A stretch of DNA of 64,000 nucleotides, taken from assembly GCF_033115175.1 (NCBI RefSeq), contig NC_084831.1, forward strand, positions 8,280,540 through 8,344,539, given 5' to 3'. The stretch comes from Lepus europaeus. Its lineage: Eukaryota > Chordata > Mammalia > Lagomorpha > Leporidae. Below, in pieces: positions 9,567 through 20,360 of the stretch (positions are counted from its first letter, which is position 1; each line of letters starts with the position of its first letter). The notes under the pieces are model-generated. The model saw only the letters and a list, made by a program, of their open reading frames with translations, was not told the origin of the DNA and did not search any database. Both the position numbers and the translations under genes were made by a program.

Positions 9567-10917
9567 AAATTGAGATAAGGGGGTGGTGAGGCAGCTCCGC
9601 CGGCGTGGCCGTGGCCCGCAGCCAGAGCAGAGGACATCACAGGGGCTCCCGGGCTGACGACCTGCGCGGTCACAGAGGGCTCCATGCTGTCACCATCTTG
9701 AAAAATATTAATTTCGAACAAGTGGCCCCATGCTTTCATTATTTCTGCCGGGTGCTGGTGGGGCCGGGAGCTGGTTCATCAGGCGCCAGCTCGCAGCCTC
9801 GCCGTGGCCATCAGGATGAGCTAGCAAACCCCTCGGCTGCTCTGCTCACCACCCCTAAATCCGCGGCTTAAAACCCCAAGGGGCGTCCATTTGGCCTTCC
9901 CATCTGCGGTTTGACCCCGGGCTGGACAGAGAGCAACCCGCGCCCACTGGCACAGCCGGGGCCATGCGTAGGGAACTGGAGCCTCCATTTCCACAGGGCT
10001 GGCTGGTGGGCCCTGGCTCTTGGCTTCCCTCCACGGCGTGGCTTGGGTTTCCTCGCAGCATGCCAGCCGCCGGGGTCCTGGAGCAAAGGACCCCAGAGGC
10101 TGGAAGTGGGAGTCTGCCAGGGACTTGAAATGTGGCCCCGGAACTCGGCTCCGCGTCACTTTGCCACCACGTCCTGTCGCTCAGGCAGACACAGCACCCA
10201 GACTCAAGGGGCCCGGATCCTTCGACAGAGCTTGGAGAGCCCCGGAACTTGGGGATCACGCCCCACATCAGACTGTGCCTGTTGCTTCTCTCCGGCGCCA
10301 TCTCACTCCCCCGCCGTCTCACCACGCGCTTCCTAGAGTTGGCGCAAGGAAGCCATACCCCGACGGAATCCCAAGCTCACCCGGCCAGAACTTGAATCCA
10401 AGTCTGTCCACCTCCCAGGCGTGCACCAGATCTGCACCTGGGGCTGCCCCGTGCCCTCAGGGACCCCCGCTGGCTGTGGCTGGCGGAGTCACAAGCCAAG
10501 CCCACATCTGTCAGGTTGGAGAGCGTCTGAGGCTCCCGGAGGGGTGGGGGCAGCACCTGGCACCTTCCAGGGCAGGATGGGGGCCCCCGGGGGTGGCACA
10601 GAACCCGGTCAGGAAGTCGCAGAGACCTGTGGGCAGAAATGTGAGCAGAGGCGTTGGCAGGGGTGCTGTTTTTCACTGTGACTACGTTTCACTCAGGAAA
10701 TGCCCCCCACCCTGCGCAGAAGACCCTCTGTGAGTGCTCCTGGGGTAGACCAGGGTCCCTGGGGTCAGGCTAGTTTGCCCTGAGGGCCCCTGTGTGCCCA
10801 CCTGGGCTGGGATCTGACCAAGGAGATGGAGGGCTGTCCCTGCCACCCAGGAAGCCCACGTCAGCACAGGCACTTTTCCTGCTCTCAGTGCACGGAACTC
10901 CTCCCTGTTGTCGCCCC
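9567..10917. other. Intergenic, nothing recognised
   Basis: GC-rich single-copy-looking DNA. I see no exon with conserved domains, no RNA gene and no identifiable repeat. Confidence 0.5.
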
Positions 10918-11055
10918 CAGCTACAGGTGGGGAAACTGAGGCACAGAAGGGTCAAGTCCCTTGTCCAAGGTCGCATGGCCGCTAAGCGGTGCGGCCAGAA
11001 TTCAAACCCAGGCCACCTGGCCAGAGTCGGAGCCCCTCGCCTTGGCCACGCTGCT
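10918..11055 (-). repeat. MIR element
   Basis: GGTGGGGAAACTGAGGCACA, AGGTCGCATGGCCGCTAAGC and GAATTCAAACCCAGGCCACC occur in the order of the MIR reverse strand. This is a well-preserved copy. Confidence 0.8.
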
Positions 11056-11524
11056 CTGTGGTGGCCCAGGCCCGGTGGCCACTGCGCTGAGACCCCAGCC
11101 CTGGGTCCCTGTCCTGGAGGACACCGAGCAGGCACCCCCGGGGCTCAGTTAACACGGAGGTGGTGGAGTGTGCTTCCTGCAGGCGGGAATTGAAATTCAA
11201 TAAATCTATAGCAGGCTGATTTCTAGGTTGATAATTTTGCATGGCCTGCGAATGATGCTATATATAAACAACTGGCTCTTGGCAGAAAAGATCCACCCTC
11301 CTCCTCACACCCAGCCCACCACAGCTCCCCTTCCTGATCCCTCGGAGACCCAGCTGGTCGCTAACTTCAGCGGGCACCTCCTCACCATGAAGTCTCTGTG
11401 TCCAGCCTCGCCTTGCTCCTCTTCCTCCAGGATACCCCAGCCGGGACTGCTGTGTCCTTGGGGCTCCTGCAGCCTTGGCTTGTGGGGGAGATGCTGGAAG
11501 CCTCGCAAAGACGTCTCTGAAAAA

Positions 11525-11685
11525 CCGAATTCAGATTCACTCATTCAGCTGCTCAAGCGACAGACTTGCAGGGAGCCGCTGCGTGTATCAGGCACTGCGG
11601 GCGGTGGTGGGGCAGACGGGGTTACTCTCAGGGAGTCAGAGCTTGCTGGGGAGGCAGCCGGGAGGGAGGTGCCAGGGGCTCAGGA
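11525..11685 (-). repeat. L2 3'-end remnant
   Basis: TTCACTCATTCAGCTGCTCA, then GTATCAGGCACTGCGGGCGG and TCTCAGGGAGTCAGAGCTTG follow the reverse-strand L2 3' end pattern (TCATTCA...CAGGCACTG...CTCAGGGAG). Confidence 0.55.
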
Positions 11686-12339
11686 GCCCAGAGGGTGACG
11701 CCCGCCCAGGTGCAGCGGCCCTGCCCCCTCACCCTTTAAGGATGCTCGTTCACTAATTTGTGAAATAAATATTAAGCTCAATCTCTGTCCTGCGGGGTGG
11801 TTGGGACACCCAGCACTGCTTCTAGTCGGCCAAGAGTCTCCTGTGCGGCCAGGGCCCCTGTGTGGGCCGGGGGTGCGGCCAGGCTGTGAACAGGTGCGTT
11901 CCAGTAGGCAGGAGGACCGAGCAGCTGGAGTGCTCAGGAGTCTGGGGTGGACGCTGCCCCGTCCCTGCCCGTGTCTCCGGATGGCGAAACAACGGAGACG
12001 ATTTCACGGGAGGGGGGAGTTGTCCTGAGGAGGGCCTGGGCTGGGCTGCCAGTGGCCAGCGGCAACAGCCTGGGCTGGGCAGGGGGGCTGCAGGGGCATT
12101 TCCTTTGGGGGTGATGGGTAGGAGCAAGGCTGACACTTGGAGAACCTCCCAGGGAAGCCGTCCCTGGCACCCGGGGAGACCCAGTTCTGGGGAGACGGAT
12201 CCGCGGCCACCATCAGGTGCTAAGACGAGGAGAGATCCCCACCAGGAGAGGGTCCGAGAGATGCCCTCAAGGGGGGCACAAGGGAAGGGGCCGGAAAGAG
12301 GCAAAAAGGCCAAAGAGCCCACTCCCACGGGCAGCCGTC

Positions 12340-12960
12340 CCTTTTACGGGGTAGGAGGTGGGGCCTGACTGAATATACACATGGGGTGGAGCTTGGGCGT
12401 GGTTTAGTGTGTGTGAGGTTTTCTGGGAGTTTTTTTTTGTTTTGTTTTGTTTTGTTTTTGACAGGCAGAGTGGACAGTGAGAGAGACAGAGAGAAAGGTC
12501 TTCCTTTTTGTCATTGGTTCACCCTCCAATGGCTGCCGCGGTAGGCGCGCTGCGGCCGGCGCACTGCGTTGATCCAATGGCAGGAGCCAGGTGCTTCTCC
12601 TGGTCTCCCATGGGATGCAGGGCCCAAGCACTTGGGCCATCCTCCACTGCACTCCCTGGCCACAGCAGAGAGCTGGCCTGGAAGAGGGGCAACCGGGACA
12701 GGATCGGTGCCCCGACCGGGACTAGAACCCGGTGTGCCGGCGCCGCAAGGCGGAGGATTAGCCTAGTGAGCCGTGGCGCCGGCTCTGGGAGTTTTTAATG
12801 GCACCTCCTTGTGGAGTTTAACTTCCACATGTTTGTCTTGGCATCTTCTCCTTCCCAGTCCCAGCTGAGGTACAGGTGCATCATGGGAAAGTGGACACAC
12901 TGGATTGACATGTAGGGGGGCGGAGTTACAGTGCAGGGCTGCAGAGACAGGAATGCTGGG
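12340..12960. mobile_element. LTR-like repeat, copy 1, split by a CSINE
   Basis: The flanks of the CSINE at 12430-12783 share phrases with 18885-19085: CTGACTGAATATACACATGG versus CTAACTGAGTATACAAATGA; GTTTAACTTCC; CATCATGGGAAAGTGGACAC versus CTCATGGGAAAGTGGGTGTG; and GGATTGACATGTAGG versus AGATTGACAGGTAAG. This is therefore a dispersed repeat family. The class (probably LTR) is inferred. Confidence 0.6.
12430..12783 (-). mobile_element. CSINE, full length
   Basis: Poly-T, then GACAGGCAGAGTGGACAGTG, GTCTCCCATGGGATGCAGGG and the head complement GCCGTGGCGCCGGC. Flanked by the repeated TCTGGGAGTTTTT (about 12421-12433 and 12784-12796), a target-site duplication. It splits the LTR-like repeat. 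Confidence 0.95.
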
Positions 12961-13808
12961 AAAATCTCCCGGCTCATCCATTCCTGCTGGACTCCCTGCT
13001 GCTTCTCCTGTGTCAGTCACCGGGGGGCTACCGGTTCTTGGGGTCCTCCTGTGGGGTGCAAGACAGGGAACAGAGGGGCAGCAGCTGCTGTGCCGGCTAA
13101 GTCAGGGCTCAGCCTGCAGTGCCGGCAGGGCCTGGGTCACAGGGAGTCAGTTCCTGGGAGGGACATCCTGGAGACAAACCTTCCCAGGGGACAAGTTAGA
13201 CTTGTGATTGTGGCTGCGGTGGCCCCAGAAGCCGCAGTGCCCCTCAGCCTGGTCATTTTGGCTGCCCCTGTCCCCAGCACCTGCAGGGACGCTGTCCCCG
13301 ATGAGTCACTGCGTCCCGTCGGGCCCAGCAGCGGCCGGGGCTGTGGCTGACACACACACTTCTGGCCGAGTGAAGATTGGGAAATTGTACCCTGCGAAAA
13401 TTCCTTATTTCTTCTTTTTGAATTGAGGAAGGGGGGAGTTGCCGGGGAAATGGCTCTGTGACGTGGACATTGTGCTCTCTGCGTGCTGTGCGGAGGCTCA
13501 GGTCCTGCCCTGGATTCCCCGCGGGGGCGGGGGCTGCCGTGTGTCAGGGAAACAGGACCACAGCTATCCGGGGTCCAGCCCGGCAGGGCAGGGCCCCATA
13601 CTCCCTCCCCCTCGCTAACCAGGAAGAACATGCTTGTTGGTGTCTCCACAGGCCCACGTGGCCTGCAGGATGTGGGAAATGGGCAGGAGGGATTCGGGAA
13701 GCTCAGGCCTTATGGGCCCAGGCAGCCCCTGGCCCGTAGCAGGGGAAATGGAGGCTTGGGGAAGACTAGAACACAGGTTGCCGGTGCTTTAAAATTAAGA
13801 GGAAATTA
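12961..13808. other. Intergenic, nothing recognised
   Basis: No gene or clear repeat identified between the LTR-like repeat and the next CSINE. Confidence 0.5.
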
Positions 13809-14150
13809 GGCCGGCGCCGTGGCTTAACAGGCTAATCCTCCGCCTTGCGGCGCCGGCTCACCGGGTTCTAGTCCCAGTCGGGGCACCGGGTTCTATCCCA
13901 GTTGCCCCTCTTCCAGGCCAGCTCTCTGCTATGGCCCGGGAAGGCAGTGGAGGATGGCCCAAGTCCTTGGGCCCTGTACCCGCATGGGAGACCAGGAGAA
14001 GTACCTGGCTCCTGGCTTTGGATCAGCGAGATGTGCCAGCCGCAGCGGCCATTGGAGGGTGAGCCAACGGCAAAAAGGAAGACCTTTCTCTCTGTCTCTC
14101 TCTCTCACTATCCACTCTGCCTGTCAAAAAAAAAAAAAAAAAAAAAAAAG
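13809..14150 (+). mobile_element. CSINE, full length
   Basis: GGCCGGCGCCGTGGCTTAAC head, GGCCCAAGTCCTTGGG middle, CTGCCTGTC then A24 tail. The flanking AGAGGAAATTA (about 13798) and AGAGGAAATTAA (about 14149) form a target-site duplication. Confidence 0.95.
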
Positions 14151-14284
14151 AGGAAATTAAAATGAACAAAATCCTGACAAATAGGTAGCAATACTTTTTG
14201 GGGGGATTAACATACAGAATAAAGTAAAAATATAGTAAAAGTGGCATGCAGCCCTGTCACCCGTTAGAACCACTTTATTTAGTT

Positions 14285-14475
14285 TTGTTTGTTTTTATGT
14301 TTATTATGTTTATTCGAAAGGCAGAGAGACAGAGATTTTTCATCCACTGGTTCACTCCCCAAACGCCTGGCTAGGCGCAGGGAAGTCCATCCAGGGCTCC
14401 CGGGTGCAGAAGGCTTCCCGCTGCCCCCCACGGTCTGCACCCCCAGCAGGAAGCAGACTGGAGCGTGGAGCTCTA
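14285..14475 (-). mobile_element. CSINE fragment
   Basis: TTTATTCGAAAGGCAGAGAG and CCACTGGTTCACTCCCCAAA mark a reverse-strand CSINE that is truncated and diverged in its central part. Confidence 0.7.
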
Positions 14476-14624
14476 ACCACGGGGACTCCGTCTCCCTTTC
14501 CCCTTTCACATTCTAACCCACAAAGGCTAACTGCTAGGCTTGTTACTCGCCCAAGAATTTTAGGGGCTATCTCAGGGAAATGGTGGAAAGGGCAGATCTC
14601 AGACAGGGGGGAGGAGTTTTTGAC

Positions 14625-15397
14625 TGTAGAGTCCAAGTCAGAATGGAGTGAATGGCTAAAAGCTGATCTCTTGCTTCTGTACACATCAGCTTTGCTTGCT
14701 ATCGGTTAAGGGTGTATCTTGTGAAACAATGCAGGGGCCCAAAGTCCAAGGTACTAAGTTGCACCCTGTGCTGTTATCTTTTTTTTTTTTTTTTTTGACA
14801 GGCAGAGTGGACAGTGAGAGAGAGAGACAGAGAGAAAGGTCTTCCTTTTTGCCGTTGGTTCACCCTCCAATGGCCACTGCGGCCGGCGCATCATGCTGAT
14901 CCGAAGCCAGGAGCCAGGTACTTCTCCCGGTCTCCCATGCGGGTGCAGGGCCCAAGGACTTGGGCCATCCTCCACTGCCTTCCCAGGCCATAGCAGAGAG
15001 CTGGCCTGGAAGAGGGGCAACCGGGATAGAATCTGGCGCCCCAACCGGGACTAGAACCCGGTGTGCCAGCACCACAAGGCGGAGGATTAGCCTGTTGAGC
15101 CACCGCGCTGGCCTTGTGCTGTTATCTTACAACCATCTTTTGGATTTGCTATTGTTCCTGGGTTCATTATTGTTCATTGTTACCTTACAACCACGTTCTG
15201 GGTTTGTTATTGTTCACTGCATTCCAGGGGTTAGAGATTGTGAGCCCTAGTGGACAGAATACTATAAAAAGCCGTGTAACTCACTGTTGGAGTGTCGGTC
15301 CCCATCGGTGGCTTTGCCTCTCATTTTCAATAAAATTCATGTGTGACTGTCACTGGTTTTTGTAATATTCTGTTTTAGCTGATGAGTGGATACAACA
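14625..15397 (+). mobile_element. Solo LTR or LTR copy A, + orientation, split by a CSINE
   Basis: Starts TGTAGAGTCC and ends GGATACAACA (TG...CA). It contains GCCCTAGTGGACAGAATACT followed by the TATA-like ATAAAAAGC (about 15260-15272), GAGTGTCGGTCCCCATCGG, and the polyadenylation signal AATAAA near 15331. It matches 16754-17264 across its length once the CSINE at 14778-15115 is removed. The LTR class is not determined. Confidence 0.8.
14778..15115 (-). mobile_element. CSINE inserted in LTR copy A
   Basis: T18, GACAGGCAGAGTGGACAGTG, then GCCACCGCGCTGGCC. Flanks TGTGCTGTTATCTT (14767) and TGTGCTGTTATCTTAC (15115) form a clear target-site duplication and place the insertion inside the LTR. 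Confidence 0.95.
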
Positions 15398-15686
15398 TGG
15401 ACCACCAGCCCAAACCAGCCAAGCTTCTCATTACAGAGCTCTTATCTGGAGGGCGGCAGGGTGGGGAGCAGCCCCGACCCTGGAACCGCCTGGTACCGCC
15501 TGGAACCCGCCTGGACTGCCTCTCCCCCGGGCAGTGAGGACAAGCGCTCTTGAGGCTGAAAATGCCCGCTTTCCCCGGGAATTCTGGGCTCTCGCGTGCG
15601 CCTGTTCCCTTCATGGCTCCCATCTCTGGTGAATGGCTGTAAAGCCGTGAGCAGCCTGGGCCTGATTTTAATGGTGGTGTTACGGC
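15398..15686. other. Sequence between LTRs, no gene recognised
   Basis: Contains a short tandem GGAACCGCCTGGTACCGCCT motif (15482-15515). It follows LTR copy A, but I cannot identify a primer-binding site or gag, so internal retroviral origin is unproven. Confidence 0.4.
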
Positions 15687-15687
15687 T

Positions 15688-16060
15688 GACATGGTGGTGG
15701 AGAAAAGATTACCTCGGTTCTTTGTCTCACGTGGAAGAAGAATTTCCAAGCGGACACGGCAAAGAGCAAAGCAAGGTTTATTTGAGTCAGAGACCTCCAG
15801 CCAGAGTGGCCTGGAGGGGGCCCCAAGACAGGCAGAACCCGAAGGGCCCGGTGGGACTGGGGTTTTTTTAAGTGCGCTTTTGGGGAAGAAAAAAAACTCG
15901 ATGACCAGGTTGTTATTCAGTTACAAGGCAAGGACAAAACCCATCAAAAGACTGATCTGTAATCTTATTTGGTGAGGGGTGGGATAGGGAACTTGTTTTC
16001 ACTGTAAACTGAGCTCAGGAGGATGGAATCGCCACTCCTTTGCTATTCTCATGGTAAAAT
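15688..16060 (-). mobile_element. LTR-like element, minus orientation
   Basis: The minus strand reads a poly(A) signal (AATAAA complement at about 15779) followed by a GAAATTCTTCTTCCACGTGA segment and a CA end at about 15688. This is the R-U5 layout of a retroviral LTR. It is distinct from the two + strand LTRs on either side. The upstream end is uncertain. Confidence 0.55.
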
Positions 16061-16089
16061 TGGAAGCCGCCAAGGAGTGGGGCAGGCAC

Positions 16090-16416
16090 TTAAAAAAAAA
16101 AAAAAAGATTTATTTTATTTATTTGAGAGACAGAGTTACAGAGAGAGGTAGAGACAGAGAGAGAGGTCTTCCATCCTATTGGTTCACTCCCCAAATGACA
16201 GCAATGGGCAGAGCTGAGCTGATCCGAAGCCAGGAGCTTCTTCCAGGTCTCCCACATGGGTGCAGGGGCCCAAGGACTTGGGCCATCTTCTGCTTTCCCA
16301 GGCCACAACAGAGAGCTGGATTGGAAGTGGAGCAGTGGGGCTTGAACCAGCACCCATATGGGATGCTGGCGTTGTAGGCTGGGGCTTTAACCTGCTGCAC
16401 CACAGTGCTGGCCCCA
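16090..16416 (-). mobile_element. CSINE, full length
   Basis: A-rich/T-rich tail complement AAGATTTATTTTATTTATTT, CAGAGTTACAGAGAGAGGTA and head complement CACCACAGTGCTGGCCCC. The flanking GGCAGGCACTT (about 16081) and GTCAGGCACTTT (about 16421) suggest a target-site duplication shared with the next copy. Confidence 0.95.
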
Positions 16417-16433
16417 GGAGTCAGGCACTTTTT

Positions 16434-16753
16434 AAAAAAAAAAAAAATTTTTTTATTGATTTATTTGAAAGGTAGAGTTACAGACAGTGAGAGGGAGAGA
16501 CAGAAAGATTTTCCTTCCTTTGGTTCATTCCCCCAAATGACTGCAATGGCCGAAGCTGAGCTGATCCAAAGCCAGGAGCCAGGAGCTTCTTCCAGGTCTC
16601 CCACACGGGTGCAGGGGCCCAAGCACTTGGGCCACCTTCTACTGCCTACCCAAGCCATAACAGAGTTGGATTGGAAGAGGAGCAGCCAGGACTTGAACCG
16701 GCGTCCATATGGGATGCTGGTGCTGCAGGCAGAGGATTAACCTACTGCGCCAC
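16434..16753 (-). mobile_element. CSINE, full length
   Basis: TTTATTGATTTATTTGAAAG, TTCCAGGTCTCCCACACGGG and TGCGCCAC head complement. It directly abuts LTR copy B at 16754. Confidence 0.95.
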
Positions 16754-17264
16754 TGTAGAATCAGAATCAAAATGGAGTAAGGGTGGCTAAGCCCTAAATG
16801 CAGATCTCTTGCTTCTGTGCAGGTTAGCTTTGCTTGCTAATGGCTAAGGGTGTATCTCATGAAAATGTGTGGGCCTAAATCCCTGGGAATTCAGCTGATA
16901 GTAGTGTCTCCTTCACTGTTATCTTGGATCTGTCATTGAGTTCGTTATCCTTAATCATTGTCTTACAACCATATCTTGGATCTGTTATTGGGATTGATAT
17001 TGTTATCTTACAGACATATTCTGGGCTTTTATCGCTCACTGCATACCAGGGAGCCGGTTTGAAATTGTGAGCCCTAGTGGACAGAATCCTATAAAAAGCT
17101 GTGTAAGTCGCTGTTGGGGGCTGCACTCTGGTAAGGAGTGTCGGTCCCGATCGGTTACCTTGCCTCTCATTTGTCTCTCGTTTGCTTTTCATTTTTAATT
17201 AATTCAAGCATGATTGTCACTGGTCTTTGTAACATTTTGTTCTAGCTGACGAGTGGATGCAACA
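16754..17264 (+). mobile_element. LTR copy B, + orientation
   Basis: Starts TGTAGAATCAG and ends GGATGCAACA. TATA-like CCTATAAAAAGC at about 17089-17100, then GAGTGTCGGTCCCGATCGG, TGCCTCTCATTTG, and TGTCACTGGTCTTTGTAAC. It aligns with copy A (14625-15397). A weak poly(A) variant region (TTTTTAATTAATTC) replaces AATAAA. Confidence 0.8.
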
Positions 17265-17577
17265 CCCGGCAGGCACTTTTGACCTTGCTAAAGATAACTT
17301 TTAGGGAAGCAAGCATTTTACCTTCAGTTTCCACTGGGACCACCCTGACTGCCCATTAACTCATCTGACTCCTCACAGCGGCAGAACTGGGACTCCAACA
17401 GGGAGTGAGGATGTCCCAGTGTCACCTTAACCGCTGCTGCAAATGCCCATCCCCTTAAAATTAAAAAAAAGAAGATCTAGAACCACCGTAAACATTTGGG
17501 TTTCTTCCTTTCTTTCTGGATAGTTTTCAAAAACTATCCTTGCTGGCTGCTCTGGTGCTTGCTCAATCTCTCATTTT
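17265..17577. other. Intergenic, nothing recognised
   Basis: The start (CGGCAGGCACTTTTGACC) resembles the flank at 16081, so this may be the far side of the DNA into which the 16.0-17.3-kb block inserted. No gene seen. Confidence 0.35.
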
Positions 17578-18265
17578 CCTTTTTTTTTTTCCCCACAGGC
17601 AGAGTTAGTGAGAGAGAGAGACAGAGAGAAAGGTCCTCCTTCCATTGGTTCACCTCTTTTTTTTTTTTTTTTTTTGACAGGCAGAGTGGACAGTGAGAGA
17701 AAGAGACAGAGAGAAAGGTCTTCCTTTGCCGTTGGCTCACCCTCCAATGGCCGCTGAGGCCGGCGCGCTGCGGCTGGCGCATCTCGCTGATCCGAAGGCA
17801 GGAGCCAGGTGCTTCTCCTGGTCTCCCATGGGATGCAGGGCCCAAGCACTTGGGCCATCCTCCACTGCACTCCTGGGCCACAGCAGAGAGCTGGCCTGGA
17901 AGAGGGGCAACCGGGACAGAATCCGGCGCCCCAACCGGGACTAGAACCCAGTGTGCCAGCGCCGCAAGGCGGAGGATTAGCCTGTTGAGCCACGGCGCCG
18001 GCCCGGTTCACCTCTTAAATGGCCGCCACGGCCAGTGCACTGCGCCGATCCGAAGCCAGGAGCCAGGTGCCCCCGCCCCCAGGTCTCCCAGGCAGGTGCA
18101 GGGTCCAAGCACTTGGGCCAACCTCCACTGCCTTCCCAGGTCACAGCAGAGAGCTGGCCTAGAAGAGGGGCAACCAGGACAGAATCTGGTGCCCCAACCG
18201 GGACTAGAACCTGGGGTGCCAGCACCACAGGCAGAGGATTAGCCAAGTGAACCGCGGCACCGGCC
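17578..18265 (-). mobile_element. Outer CSINE, interrupted by a second CSINE
   Basis: Tail part 17578-17658 (CACAGGCAGAGTTAGTGAGA...) resumes at 18005 (GGTTCACCTCTTAAATGGCC) and runs to the head complement CGGCACCGGCC at about 18256-18266. Both halves join into one element once 17659-18004 is removed. Confidence 0.95.
17659..18004 (-). mobile_element. Inner CSINE nested in an older CSINE
   Basis: Complete element with perfect 12-bp target-site duplication GGTTCACCTCTT at 17647-17658 and 18005-18016. It has the GGCGCCGGCCC head complement and a T-rich tail complement. Confidence 0.97.
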
Positions 18266-18277
18266 TCATTTTCCTCT

Positions 18278-18530
18278 TTTTTAAAAAAGAGATGTGTTTA
18301 TTTATTTGAAAGGTGGAGTGCCAGAAGGAGAGAGATCTTCCATCTGCTGGTTCACTCCCCGAATGGCCACAACGGCTGGTGCTGGGCCAGGCTGAAGCCA
18401 GGAGCCAGGAGCCAGGAACTCCGTCCGGCTCTCCCATGTGGATGCAGGGACCCAGGTACCTGGCCCTCCTCCACTGCTTCCCCAGGTGCATTAGCAGGGA
18501 GCAGGATCGGAAGCAGAGCCGCCAGAGGCC
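18278..18530 (-). mobile_element. CSINE, older 'GTGCATTAGCAGGGAGC' type
   Basis: ATGTGTTTATTTATTTGAAA, then CCATGTGGATGCAGGGACCC and TTCCCCAGGTGCATTAGCAG. The head is truncated near 18530. Confidence 0.85.
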
Positions 18531-18884
18531 ACGCACGTGGCAGCCCCAACCCCTCGGGCCACACCGCCAGGCCCTCCTTCCCTTCTTACAGTTGAGACCT
18601 GTCAGCAATCCTGGGCCCAGGGCCAACCCTCTCGCCCACCAGGGGTTACGGGCCTGCGCAGTCAGTGCTGTACCCCGTATTCCAGCCCCTACAGTGCTCA
18701 GAATTCAAAGCAGGGGCCTACGGCAGTACTCGAGAGGGAGAGAGAAGACACGTGTCACGGTGTGGGTGGGCCATCCCACGTGCGCAGATGCTACGCCCAT
18801 CCCGAGGGTCCAGAGAGCTGCCTGTGGGAGTGGGGGAGGGAGGTCTGGGATGGACGCCCCAGCATGGTCAAGAGGTAGGGGAGG

Positions 18885-19085
18885 GGTGCTGCCCTAACTG
18901 AGTATACAAATGAGATGGAGTCGGGTAGAGTCGAGCGAGCAAAAGGGCTTCTGGAATTTCCGTGGTTTAACTTCCTGGCCCTCATGGCCTCTCCTTCCTG
19001 GTCCCAGATGAGACAGGTGCCTCATGGGAAAGTGGGTGTGGCAGATTGACAGGTAAGGGGGTGGAGCTACAGCGCAGGGCAGGCA
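18885..19085. mobile_element. LTR-like repeat, copy 2
   Basis: Shares ordered blocks with 12340-12960: a GAGTATACAAATGAGATGGA-type block, GTTTAACTTCC, CATGGGAAAGTGGGTG, and TTGACAGGTAAGGGGGTGGA. The first copy carries a CSINE that this copy lacks. Confidence 0.6.
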
Positions 19086-19175
19086 GGGCAGGCAGAGGCT
19101 CCTGCTCACCTAACCCTATCTACTGCCCTACCTGGTCTCCCACATCACAGGGGTTCTGGGTTTTTCTTTCTTTCT

Positions 19176-19517
19176 TCTTTTTTTTTTTTTTTTTTTAAGA
19201 TTTATTTTATTCATTTGAAAGAGAGAGGTAGAGACAGAAAGAGAGAGAGAGTGAGAGGTCTTCCATCCTCTGGTTCACTCCCCAGATGACTGCAACGGTC
19301 GGAGATGCGCCGATCTGAAGCCAGGAGCCGGGAGCTTCTTCCAGGTCTCCCACGTGGGTGCAGGGGCCCAAGGACTTGGGCCATCTTCTACTGCTTTCCC
19401 AGGCCATAGCAGAGAGCTGGATCGGAAGTGGAGCAGCCAGGACTCGAAATGGTGCCCGTATGGGATGGCGGCACTGCAGGTGGCAGCTTTACCTGCTCCG
19501 CCACAGCGCGGACCCCT
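19176..19517 (-). mobile_element. CSINE, full length
   Basis: T20, AAGATTTATTTTATTCATTT, GGTCTCCCACGTGGGTGCAG and the CCGCCACAGCGCGGACCCC head complement. Confidence 0.95.
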
Positions 19518-19871
19518 AATGTAGGTTTTAGTGGGCCCCTGGCATCAGTGCCTTAGCTCAAGCCCCTCTGTAAAGAACTCCTTGAGCTGGAGAGTGAATG
19601 GCTGCCCCTGTGCTGAGCGTGGCTAACATCTCCACAGCAGCCTCTGCTCTGAGCGCTTTGGAGGGGACCCTTCCTGAGCTCCCGGTTCCCCTTTCTAAAG
19701 ATAACCGCGCTGAGTTAGGGGACTTTGGGTTGCAGGCCTGAAAATCACTTCTCGCCCCTACCGTGGGGCTTGGCTTGAGTTGAACTGAGATGTTTTTCAG
19801 GAACTTGAAGCCCAGTTCAAGCAGAGTCTTAACCCATCTGCCTCCAGGTCCCAGACAGCTGGAGTCCACAG
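19518..19871. other. Intergenic, nothing recognised
   Basis: No conserved coding segment or identifiable repeat. Confidence 0.4.
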
Positions 19872-19910
19872 CGCCAGCCTAACATCTTTCTTTTTTTAAA
19901 GATTTATTTA

Positions 19911-20252
19911 GGGACTGGCGCTGTGGTATAGGGGGTAAGGCTGCTGCCTGCAGTGCCGGCATCCCATATGGGCGCCAGTTCGAGACCCAGCTGCTCCACT
20001 TCTGATCCAGCTCTCTGCTATGGCCTGGGAAAGCAGTAGAAGATGGCCCAAGTCCTTGGGCCCCTGTACCTGCATGGTAGGCCTGGAGGAAGTTCCTAAC
20101 TCTTGGCTTCAGATTGACACAGCTCCAGCCATTGCAGCCAACTGGGGAGGGAACCAGCGGATGGAAGACCTCTCTCTCTCTCTCTCTTTCTCTTTGCCTT
20201 TCCTTCTCTCTCTCTATAACTCTGACCTTCAAATAAATAAATAAATCTTTAA
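19911..20252 (+). mobile_element. Inner CSINE, + strand
   Basis: GGGACTGGCGCTGTGGTATA head, GGCCCAAGTCCTTGGG, tail CTGACCTTCAAATAAATAAA. It is inserted into the tail of the minus-strand copy, creating a head-to-head inverted pair with ~300-bp arms. Confidence 0.95.
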
Positions 20253-20301
20253 AAAATAATTAAATTTATTTATTTATTTATTTATTTGAAAGCTAGAGTT
20301 A

Positions 20302-20317
20302 CAGAGAGATAGAGAAG

Positions 20318-20358
<41 letters not shown>
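20302..20358. repeat. (AG)n microsatellite in CSINE tail
   Basis: Uninterrupted AG/GA dinucleotides for more than 35 bp, derived from the CT-rich SINE tail. Confidence 0.9.

Positions 20359-20360
<2 letters not shown>

Noticed and set aside
13809..14150. tRNA-like A/B-box motifs (GGTTCTAGTCC, GTGGCTTAAC) in this and other CSINEs
   Set aside because: They come from the tRNA ancestry of the SINE head; there is no complete cloverleaf.
15691..15975. 94-codon basic frame (RRISKRTRQRAKQ...) resembling a nucleocapsid
   Set aside because: It lies antisense across an LTR R-U5 region with a poly(A) signal; the basic residues are incidental.
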